64,000 nucleotides of DNA from Antedon mediterranea. Its lineage: Eukaryota; Echinodermata; Crinoidea; Comatulida; Antedonidae. Below the pieces are notes generated by a model that was not told where the DNA came from, did no database searches, and saw nothing but the letters and a program-made list of their open reading frames with translations. The position numbers and the translations under genes are program-made. Positions 36,701 to 48,700 of this stretch are shown piece after piece. Location: positions 17,427,001 through 17,491,000 of the forward strand of contig NC_092673.1 of assembly GCF_964355755.1 (NCBI RefSeq), written 5' to 3'. Position 1 is the first letter of the stretch, and every line of letters starts with the position of its first letter.

Positions 36701-39700
36701 TTAAGATAAAAATGAAATAAATTTAAATGGGGGAATAACCTGTGACTTGCAGCCTACTGGGCTGAATTTGGTGTGGGCGGCACATACTTCAACTTCTTCC
36801 CTAAGGTTCCCTTCGTGTCGAGTGCTGCTACCAAACGAGACCTGTTCGTCTGTCCACAACAATATTTCTGACCTTGGGCCCACAACTTAGGGCATGTATG
36901 TATCTCCATAACTAATGGTCGTAGACACTTGAATTTGGTTTTTTAAACCAATTCAAGTGTTTACGACCATTAGTTACAGAGAATAATTTAAAAATTATTC
37001 GAAATATACACGTTGTTATATTTTACACATTTTGACAAATGTTACAAAAGGTCAAGGGTTATATAAACAAACACAAATTGTATCTCAGCAACCACTGGGT
37101 TGGTTTTAACAGTGACCATGAAGGAGTTTTTTAAAATTACGTATCTTAAGTTTAAAGATAATATTTAATAATATAATAAGGCTGTATTTATGATTATTCT
37201 AAGATCATTAATGTTGTGCCCAAGGCAGGCAAATTAAATGGCAACCTAAAAAACTGTGGATAACCAAAGAATTTATAGGTCTAATATGGAAAAACGCAGA
37301 TTGTACAAAGCAGATCTCTTATTCTGAACAATTAAAGTGACCTATCTTTCTAATTTTTATCAGGGGGACAATAAATCTTATGTACATGTATGTTTAATAA
37401 AGGAACTAACATAGCTTTCAACACTGCCAATGTGTATTATTAAATTCTATCCATACTATCAGGCTTATCTGGTATTTAACTGATTGACAAATTTATTGTT
37501 AGATACTGATTATTTGCTCTTGTTCAACCATGTAGCATGTGTGGTCTTCTGGTTTGTTTTGGTAAAAAAAAAGTGGAAATATTTTGTGTCAGGTCAGGTC
37601 AATATAACAAATTTTTCTACAGTACCATAACACTACTGTATATTTACAATGATAAATAGTACAAATACTAATTAAAATTAATTAAGTTGGATGGTGAGAA
37701 TATTTCAGGAGTTGAAAAATTGAATAAAGCAGTTTTTCAACAAATACAAAACATTCATTATTTGTTTTATGATACACCTACTTTTATTTAATTTATCTAT
37801 CGTAAATCATTGATGAATGCTTGGTCGGGAAGCTAGGCCATTAGAGAAGGCAGTGCTCCAACTTTAAATTCGGAGTACAGTTATAGACGGCACGCACAAC
37901 AAGTTGATTCTCCAAATTTTTACAAAAAGCTGAGTGTTCATACTGTAATTATCACCATTAGATATATCCCTTTTCCATGAGATAGGGCTAATTTCAAATG
38001 ACACGTAATGCCTAATTAAATGAATCAAATTGCATGAATACAATCAGGTATATACAATAAATTGGTTTATTTAGTTCTTGTTACATTAGAAAAAATTCTG
38101 ATAAATTTGTTTTTATAATTACTCGCGAAATGGCGCCTTCGACAGCCTTCCGCAGCCTTCCGCAACCATCGGGATATGTTTGTGTTGTGGGGATAGCTAC
38201 TCCAGTATTTTATCTGCAATGTTGAATATTCCAATGTATTGGTGGTGAAAAAGAAATATGAAAACAAGTACGAACCTTTTGTTGTAGTTTATTGTACAAA
38301 TATGAAAACATATACAGTATCTTATAATGTGGCCTAGTAAAATACTGCAATCGAATATGACATATAGGCCTAGGCCTACATAATCCTGGCGCCACCCTTG
38401 TACTTACGGCTGCTGCTGATAACAGTACGTATAATCCTTTTGGCGTTAATGTAGTTTCGTACCCAACGCTTAAAATTGCTCAAAATTGTTTCAATTATAC
38501 TTCATCCAACCTACTCACGGTTGTCTACTTTTTTTAGAAATCCATTTTCAGCTTAGCTTAATGAAAATCATCGCTACGCTACAATAGCGGCCGGATAACA
38601 TGTAGAGTAGCGTGGGCTTGTTCACCTAGTTGTATTGTGTGTGTTGTTAATTAAAACCACTTTAAAATCGAAATCCAAAAATTTTTATTTACTACTACTG
38701 TACATGTAATACATATAACAGTGATATTGATTAGGGCGTCATCCGTTCACCCACTAATGAGTTTTACAATAACAACACAATTTTCCCTTACTCAAATTAT
38801 AATATATATAACTACTGTTACTCATGATGCTTAATTCTTATTGAGCTTTATTGTTTATTTCAGATCTACACCAACCAAAAAATCTCAGGTAAGTAAAAAC
38901 TAGGTATTAGTATGCTTTGGAGTAGCCCAAATGACATTTGCTTTTCCTGAGTGAGTGATGCCTTTCATACTATATATAAAGTATGGTTAATTCTGACATA
39001 GGCGAGCACAATGGAAAAACTTCGGGACAAATCTCCGACTTTGATACCTACCTTATCTATCTCAGATGTACCGCGAAACGAAGATTTGGTAACATTAGTT
39101 TCCAATATTCCGTATTTCTATCTTAGGACGATATTATAAAGCGTTTTGAAACAAAATTTCTGATTTCATCGGTAGATTTTCAACTGTGAACGGTAGAAGT
39201 AATTTCCGGGTTCACTGTGAGTCCACAGGTTCACCTTGCAACTTCCTGGTTTCAACTAAGTTGGCCGTTGGTGGTGATAGCCATCTTAAGTTTTTGTTTA
39301 TTTTCGGACGGTGCGTGTGAAGGTGCAGTAGCAAAATAAAAATTATACTGCAAATTAATAAAGATCAAATTAAATATACGGCATAAAGCATCCGAGTATA
39401 TTGTGGGGAATAGTATATAAAATTACATAGGGTGAACTGATGATAAGACCTTTTGTTTGAAATCAAGTGAAACCCCGATAACCAAGTTATTGAGTAAGCT
39501 GGCAGGAATACAAGCCATCTAAAACGTCCTCCTTCTTAGGCCGAAACGGCCCACTTTTTCGCAGAAGTTAGTTTCAAAAGATGTTTAAACTAAATAATGT
39601 ATTATAATTATAGCAATTAGAATGGTATTTATTTGAATAAACGCTGAACACCTTCCCAATAAAACATCACTTAGAATAATTATTGCATTTTGTATTATAT

Positions 39701-42700
39701 TTGTAACACAATTATACTATTACTATCTGTTATCTAAAATTTACCAAGCATTTGTTATTCTTTTTTACCACTTTTCATATCTATTAGAGGATTTTATTTG
39801 ATTATAAATGTTACCATATTATTAAAACTAAAAAAATAAACGTATGCCTTGAATAAGCACCTCCCTCAAATGAACTCCGCCTCCCACCTCCGCCCTACAA
39901 GGGCCCTCCAAACAATAAACACTATACTTTAAAATGTTATTAATCATCTAAAGCCCTTTTCACATAGAATTGCGGCAATATCCCAGTAAGCAAGCCGGTA
40001 TTATTGCCGGTCTAGACCCATTCACACAAAAGGTAATTTTACCGTTTTCTGTGTGAAAGGCCACAGTGAAAAGGTGCAATATTTAAAGATTACTGTCGTC
40101 ATAAAATAGAGGTCGCACTTTTTTCGAAAAAAAAAATGGCGGGCACCGCCAATGAAACACGCCATGCGCGCACATGTTTGCTGATGTTGTTTTGTGTGTC
40201 CATCTTTAATTTTATTGGTTTTTATTTACGATGCATAAAACCTATATTTTTGCCTAACACAACTCCGTGTTAATAACTGCCCGATTCTACAGAAACAAAA
40301 TCTATTAGGCCTACAAATATTAATTTAATTTAAATTATCAGAAGCTGTTATGAGCTAGCACCAGGCGCGCGCACCGGAGGATGTTCCTGCTAGAACTATG
40401 CTAACTAGGGCCTAGGCTTATGTACGTTACAGCAAGTTAAATAACCTTTGGACCAACATCTGTTATATTTTTATTATTATTGGCTGTATTCTTCCATGTA
40501 TTATTTACACACTAACCTAAACAAATATATATATTGATAAAATCTAATAATTTGGCCTAAAATAATTGTCACAGTCTTCTCATAATAAATGAAAATGTCC
40601 CGAATTTATCCTTGCTTCGCTGCGTAAGCAGGCGTTATATCGTGGACTCTTTCACACAAATCAGGCTTACGACCGTGACGGTAATAATATTTATTTATTT
40701 ATTTATTTATTTGGAATTACACCTTTAGATCGGTGGCACACTTAGCACAAAGGTGCATCCTTCACAATATAAAATATAACAATTAACAGAAAAGTAAAAA
40801 AAGGCAAAAGCAACTATCAACCCCTATCCTACCCCCCCCCCCCCCCCAATTTACATCGATACATACAGTAGATCATTACTTTACACAATGAATACAAAAC
40901 AAGATATAGTAAAAGTGTATAAAATAAAATAAAATCAGCTGATAAACACAGCTTATTACGAAAAACCCCCAACCCACTTTTATTTCAATTTACTTAATGT
41001 AGCAATGTAGATAACATAGTTATTGAGTCATGGAATTCAGTGAATCATTTCGAAATTGCCATGCTTGTTTTAGGTATCTTTTACAAAAACTATCCAAAAT
41101 ATTTTCACACTCTTCATCAATTAAATTATCTGAGTATCCCAAAATATATTTAAGTTTGTCATTTTCAGGAGAAGTATAAAAAGTATCAAACATATCTTTG
41201 CTGCCATTTCTATACATATCCACATATAAATGAAATAATTCCTGATTACGTATATTATTTAAAGCTGGACAATTAAGGATGAAATGATGGATGTCTTCGT
41301 CCGAATTTGTACCGCACAATTTACATTTTTTATTATTATCAATATTCCAATTTGCAGTTCTATCATTCAAAGGTAGAGTATTTGAACGAGCTTTAAATTT
41401 TAATGCAGCACCTTCAAAATTATTTTTATCAATTAAGTAATTTTCAAGTCCAGGTTTTGATTTTAATGTTTCATAGATGTGGAGACTTGATTTATTTTGT
41501 AATTCAATTCTCCATTCATCTATCATTATATAGTTAAGTTTTCTTAAGATTTCAGAAATTGGAAAGTAGACTTCTTTATAATTTGAGAGAGTGGTGAAAA
41601 TATTTTTGGATTCACAATTACACTTCAAGAGAATATCGTTTATACAAGATAGAAACTTATACCTTAAGTCTTTAAATTCACAATTAAGTTGTAGCATTCC
41701 AATAAACATAATTTTTGGCCATCGATAGTTTTCCATCTTTATAATTCTATGGAAGTATTTCATACGAAGAGCGTTATGAATCTTGTTAATTGGAGACCAA
41801 CCAAGCTCTCCATATAAGGCGGCACAAGGAGTATTTCGAGGTGCTTTTAAGATATAACGTGCCATTTGGAGCTGGAGACGCTCTAGTTTATCTATATCTA
41901 TTCTACTTAAAGAGCACCATACTGAACAACCATAGTTGATAGATGGGAGAACTATCGATCTCCACAGAGTATCCCCATAATATACTCTGTTAAAGTTATC
42001 AAAGCTACTGATAATTGATTTAACGTACGCTATTAATCTTTGACCTTTTTTTATAACATTCTCAATTTGTATATGGTCATTTAATTTACGAGAAATATGT
42101 ACACCGAGATATTTATATGATTCAGTTTCAGATATAAAGCCATTACCTAATTTCCATTGTCTTACTTTATCAACACGTTTACCAGTTATCAGTATATTTG
42201 ACTTTTCAAAATTAAAGCATAATTTCCATTCCTTAGCAAAATTTCCTGCAAGGTCTAACATTCTTTTCATTTCCAGTTCATTGTTAGCTAATAATACAAT
42301 ATCATCAGCCCAAAAAAGGCTACCCATCCATGTATCATTTATTCTAATACCTATATCCTTGGATCTTAACATTTTGGTAAACTCATTTATGTAGATGCTA
42401 AATAAAACAGGTGATAAAACGCACCCTTGCTTTACTCCTTGATCAATATCAAAAATATCTGTATCAATTATACCAGAGGAGACTTTACCTTTAACATTAG
42501 CATAAAGCTTATCAATCATCCTCCATACCTTTCCTCTTATTCCTGTATTCCAAATTGATTTCATTAAGCCGTCTCTCCATACACTATCAAATGCTTTTCG
42601 GAAGTCCAAGAAGGCCATGTATGTATGCTTACCCTGTTGTAAGCGACAAGTTGCTATACTCTTTAAAACAAAGATATGATCTTCGCATCTATACGAAGGT

Positions 42701-45700
42701 CGAAAGCCTCCCTGGACTTCCGAAAGAATAGCATTGTCTTCAAGATAGAGAGAGATATTTTTGGCAACTATCCTATTAAAAATTTTGGATATACAAGAGG
42801 TTAACGATATCCCTCGATAATTATTGAGATCATTGCGATCCCCTTTTTTGTAAATAGGAACAATTACACTAATATTCCACTCGCTTGGTATTTGTTCTAG
42901 TTTTAAAATTTGTAAAAATAGGTCTAATATAGATCTGATTAATTTGTCGCCACCATTCTTAATTAATTCATTTGTTATATTATCTAGACCTGGTGACTTA
43001 TTATTCTTTGCCATTAGTATAGCCTCTTTTACAATATCATAATCTATCTTAACATCATACAAACAATTTTCGTCAACATCTTTATCATATGTACAATTTG
43101 TTTTTGTTTGATTTCTAATATTATTAACAAAACGACTTGTAAGGTAAGTACCGCAATCATTAAGATTCATATTGGCTTTGCCAAGATTTTCCCAGTAATC
43201 TTTTACAACCTCATTCATTTTCCCTTTTTCAACAATGTTTTCACCAGAGTCTCTTGATTTAATACATTGAATATTTTTACTGTTATTTGTATTGCCTTTT
43301 AGCACTTTCCAAAAGTCTTTACAAGATTTACCACCTTTGTTTGCAATTTCAATAGATTTCCTAACACGTTTTTCTGTGATTTTCTGAGCAACAAGTTGCT
43401 TAACATGTTTCTGTGCCTCTTTATAATGTTCCCACAGTGTAACGCCATTATCATAATTCATAGTATTATTTGTGTTATTATTATCAGTACAGTTCCTATT
43501 AGTAATTTTATTATTTTTAACCCATGTTCTGTGTTCTCGCGACGCAATTTTCCTTTTTTTGATGGCATCGTCTATCTCTTTGTCAAACCACGGTTTGTTT
43601 TTATTATTTACACGTCTAATTCCGATACCTTCAGTGGCTGCCTCGATAATTTTTTCCTTCCACAAATCCCATGTAGTATCGATATTCTTTTCGTTACTAA
43701 CATTCCAGTCATTAAATTTTTCTTCAACTTTTTGTTGATAAAAGGAATAATCTTGGTTATGTTTAATATCCCAAATTGGTTTATTTTGATTACTTGTCTG
43801 TTGATTACTTATGTTAAGATTATTTAGTGTTAACCATAACACACAATGGTCACTCCCAAAACTAAATTGTCTATGCTCATCAATAATTAGTTTATTTACA
43901 TAATTTATTAAGGATTTTGAGCATAACATGTAGTCTATCGTGCTTTGTTGATTATTTCTTTGCCATGTTATTTTACCTTCACAAAAAATAGTACTATTAA
44001 GGTTAGTTAAATTAGCGTTTTTAGTAAATTGTATTAGCCTTTCTCCATTTGAGTTTATTACGGGGTCTCCGTTATATATGGAGTCACCAATCCGTGCGTT
44101 AAAATCACCTAGAAGTAGAATAAGAGGATTCATTTCCTTCTCTTCAATTCTAATTATTTCAGAGAGCAGTTGGGCGTATAGATCGTCAGTCAAATCATTG
44201 TTTACTCCCTGGACCGGGAAATATGCAACACAAATATATAATGGTACCTTATCTACGCTAACTTTTACCCATAATCTTTCAAAATCATCATCTATACAGT
44301 TTAAAACATTTTCAGATGTAACCACTATTTTGTCTGATAGGAATAACCCAATACCACCCCCCTTCTTCCCGTTACGTTCTTTCCCAACCCAGTTATAACC
44401 TTTAATAGAGATTGCGTTGCTCTCTTTTAAGTGTGTTTCAGCAATACCAAGTATATCAATACTCTTACTATATATAAACTTTTCAATTTCATAAATCCTA
44501 TGTTTGCTTAAGCAGTTAATATTATTAAAACATATATTTAGGCTATTTTTACCTACAGGTATATTTTTCTTTTTCTTTCTACCTCCTCTTCGGTGTTTTG
44601 TTTGTCGCTTTGGAGCTCGAGGATGTATATCGATGTTTAGTTCATTGTTAAGTTCATCAGGTAGGATGCTATAAATGTTCGGTGTTTCGATATTAATATC
44701 TACATTGCTGGCGTTGTCCTATGTTGAACGATAATATTACTCCAATTTTACTAGGTCCAGAGGTGGTCTAACGGAAGCCGACATTAGGGGTTTTTACCCT
44801 TTCACACATAAGCCGACGTTCGCGAATTACCGCAATATTACCGTCTTACAGCTTTGTGAGAAAGGGGCTTAAGACACTGTGAAACAGAGTAGGTTTAGTT
44901 TTACGAATATCAAGCATTTCAATAATGGTAACCAACAGAAAACGTCCAAGCCAGAACGTCCTTCTAAAACCTTTTTACCAAATCATTATCATTCCGAGAA
45001 TCATCCTCTAAACTTAACTTTGAGAGCACATCTGTATCACATACAGGGTAGTAGTAGGTTTAACATTTATAAATAACAAGGAGTGCTATTTTTTAGAATA
45101 TGCTCTCATATATATATTTACTGAGAAAGTTGATTAACCATCGTTTCACCTCAATGGTTGCACTAAATACAGATTAAAAGTAACCTTTAGTATCATATGT
45201 GTTTTTATTTAATCCTGACTAAAAGGCCCAATTCAGTTTGCTATATACCATAAAAAGTCGTAAGATCCCATGACAAATATAGCATCTTAGCTCATAAACA
45301 TTGTGCTCCTGCTGAATTATATTAGTATACTATTAATGCACTGTAGTTTTAGTTTTAATTTTTTTTACATTTTTATTTCCAGCCTCAAAGAACGCATACA
45401 GACATTTTTCAAAGGTAGTGTAATCATATATTATATTATATTTAAGGGTTAATTGCAATTTCTAAAGCAAAATATTTTTTTCAAATATTAATTATGTTTT
45501 TGTGGTCCTACAAAATATTATTTTATTTCATCAAAACCAACAGCAATGAATGTTGCCACTTAATATAACATAATACAAATATTTTAATGTTAGTTTTTAT
45601 TTATATATCAGTAAACACCAATTATAAATATAAAGATAAACCCCAAATAAAAAATTTAATAATCTTTAAGAGCCATTGTCTGTAAGAATCAAAGAAATAT

Positions 45701-48700
45701 CAAAAAGAGTGGCAGACTCAAAAAAATGGATTTCTTTCAAATTTTGCACATGGCTATATATGTGTTGAAAGAAATCAAATATGAAGTATTTTTTATTTCA
45801 CACGTATATTTCCATGGCAACGGCCAAATTTGTGTTTTTGACAAATTTTGTCCGTTTTTAAGGTTTTTTAAAATGGATATTGGTACTACTTTGATGAACG
45901 ATATTTTTGTGTTGTTCATTTAATTATAAAAAATAATTAGTGTATGCATAATAACAATGCATTGTGTACCTGTTTCAAATTTTTTTATTTTTTTTTATTT
46001 CATACCTTGGGAGATACCATTTATTTAAAAAGGGGTGTTTTTCACTTTTTTTAAATTGTTCAATGCAACTAAACTTTACTTCACCATAACGCCCAAAGTG
46101 GTGTATTTTTTTAGCTGATTTATTACAAATAGGTAGTTCTAATGTTTAATAATTGATTTCTAAAATAAAATACTGGGGTAAATTTAAAATCTACAAGCAG
46201 TGTTGCGAGAAACATAGGCATTTTTATAAAAAAAAAAAACATGGTATATTAGTAAAAACATTTTATTTTCTTTGATTATTTGATTTGAAACTCATTGGTC
46301 AGAAAAATTCTTAATGTTTTATATAGTTCTAGTTGTGTTGTGAGAAAAAAAAATTAATTTTTAACTATAGATTCTGTAATTCCCAGTTTTAATGTCATTT
46401 TATAGGTTATATCCTCTGGAAATTTGAATAAATTATCAGATCGTTGTGAATTTTAATCTTTGCAACAGATTACTCCACTCTTATTTTGAAGCTCCTCTTT
46501 CATTTGTTTACTTCTTTTATTTGCTAACCTAAGCAGATCCCACATGCCCATCCACCACCACTTTCGACTACCCCCCCCCCCCCCACCCCGACCAACTATA
46601 ACCACAAAAAGATAAACTGCAACACTTTGGTCGATCATCCACTATAGAGTGTCAAATGCATGCATTCAAGCACCACCCACACTGCCGCTACTATCGCCCC
46701 AATGAATAGACGGATTCAAACTCCTCCATCCCATCCCCTCCCCTATTCTCCAAGCCCCCACCCACCCCAAGTTAAAAATTGCAATGCAAAAGATAGGACA
46801 TAAAGTTAAGTTTTTAGACCCTCGCCTTCAACCCCCTAACTATTTAAAAGTCCTGGATCCACCACTTTCCCCTCCCCAAAATAGAACCAATCAAAAGTCA
46901 AGGTATGTTAATGCTACATAACAAATATTGAAGCCCTGATTTGAAATTTCATTTCATTTAAGGTCAGCATGTAAAATATCACACTTTATTATTAAATATT
47001 GGTTTTAAATTCTATATTTTTTTTTACTATGATGGTTGGATTCAGTTATAATTATTAATTAATAATTATCTGATAATTATTTAATTTCCCTTAGTTATGC
47101 ATAGCAACAGTTACTATGGTAACTAAAAATGAGATATTCTTTAGATTTTGCATATTTATCTCATACAAATTTAAATTTGTAGATAATTAGCAGGCATGCC
47201 TTATTTGCATTTTCAAATTACCGTTTCACAAGGTCATATTCGTAAGCACTTTCTTCTGTGATTATTTTTATTCATGAAAATCCCATATTTTATTTACAGC
47301 GGCCACCTCCCTTGACGGACGCACTTTGAAAAGCCTGTTTGTTCTTCCTATCTAATTAGTGCATTTGGTGCTTACCGTAAGCAACTGCGGGCACCTTTTT
47401 ATACTAAAAATGAGATTTTTTGTAAGCGGCCAATCGAAAAATGCGATACTTATTGCATGGACCTATGAATTAGAGGTGCATGTTTATTGTATTTCTTTAT
47501 ATATTAGCTTTATTTTGAAGAGGTTTTAAAAACATTACTGTGAAGAGATGAGAAAACTACACAGATTTTGACCGACCATTTTTCATATAATAACAGTTTT
47601 TAAAATTTGTCTGAAAATGCTAAAAAATACTAAACCACCTGATTATAAATAATAATAGGCCTACAATTAGCTGGAAAATTGAGAGTTTTGTTTCGTTAAG
47701 AATATCGTATATTGCCATAAGTGATTTTGACCCTTTATCGGCAGAACCTCCCGTAAGGGGTCACCGCCCGTAAGTGGCCACTTTTCCAGGTCCCGAGGGT
47801 GGCCACTTACGGGAGGTTCAACTGTATTTAAAAAAACAATTATCCTTAGTTATACATAGAAACAGGTTCTAAGATAACATAAATAATACATTTTGACATA
47901 ACTTGACCCAACAAATGACCCTTTCACAAGGTCAGACATTTTCTGGGATTCAGTAGATAAGTAAATTTGGGAAAAGGTAGTAAAGCTATGTAATCAATTG
48001 TTTGTAGTCATGAAACCCCATATTAAAAATATTGTACTTAGTTACGTATAGAAACAGTTGCTACAATACACTATAGGTAAAATGTTGATGTCATTTGACC
48101 TCAATATGTAAACAATTTTTTTTTTCATGAAACTCCATATTTAATTTTTTTTTTAAATATCATTTGTTACGTAAACAGGTTTAAGATAACACTATAAAGG
48201 TCATTTTTTTACCTTTATTCAGATTCGTCAAGACTTTCTTTCTGAGATTATTAGGATTCAGTATTTAAAGTAAAATGTTGACCTCAAAATGAATGAATTT
48301 ACAAGGTCAAGTTTGTCATTAATGGAATGCAGTAGAAGTAAAATTGAGAAAAATTACAAATGCAATCAATTCTTTGTATTTATAAAAACGCCATTTTTTA
48401 CGTTTAAAAAAAAATTACTTTCCTTAGTTACACATAGAAATGGTTGCTAAGGGAACACTATGGGTAAAATAAGAAAATTGTTGAGAATTGTTATGAACTA
48501 TCTTGTAAATTTTGATCAAACATTAATAGTTGTAGTAAAGTGGGGACCTGTCCTGTTTTGCATTCTGACCCCTTTTGACCTCAAATGACCTATTTACAAG
48601 GTCAGATTTTTTGGGAGGTCTTTCTGTATCTCTTTACACAAAATAGATTTAAAAATTTATAAAAACCATTGACGCAATTATTTCCAAGTTTAACATTATT

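Larger units (their letters stand above)
39952..44869. mobile_element. PIF/Harbinger-like element, 3-bp TSD TAA, disrupted by a LINE
   Basis: The left end is AGCCCTTTTCACATAG and the right end on the minus strand is AGCCCCTTTCTCACAAAG. TAA is present at 39949-39951 and 44870-44872, and the paralogous copy near 51180 reads ATCATCTAAGACACTG with a single TAA, an empty site. Further motifs in both arms (TTGCGGCAATA and CCGCAATATTACCG, TTCACACA and TTTCACACA) support inverted structure. AGCCCYTTTC...CACA ends with a TAA duplication fit Harbinger-type MITEs. Without the LINE it would be about 0.9 kb, non-coding. Confidence 0.8.
38967..45004 (+). repeat. Dispersed repeat, copy A (split by Harbinger-like insert)
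   Basis: 38967-39951 plus 44870-45004 match 49981-51288 in the same order and orientation: CTGACATAGGCGAGCACAAT, AATTATACTGCAAATTAATA, CTCCAAACAATAAACACTAT, AAGACACTGTGAAACAGAGT. Copy B has no insert at the point where copy A carries 39952-44869. Confidence 0.85.

Noticed and set aside
43396-44398. Plus-strand frames of 88-143 aa
   Set aside because: Antisense shadows of the LINE ORF2.
46453-46638. Minus-strand 61-aa frame with a Gly run
   Set aside because: Poly-C tract at about 46571-46584 inside the TTAA element; chance frame.
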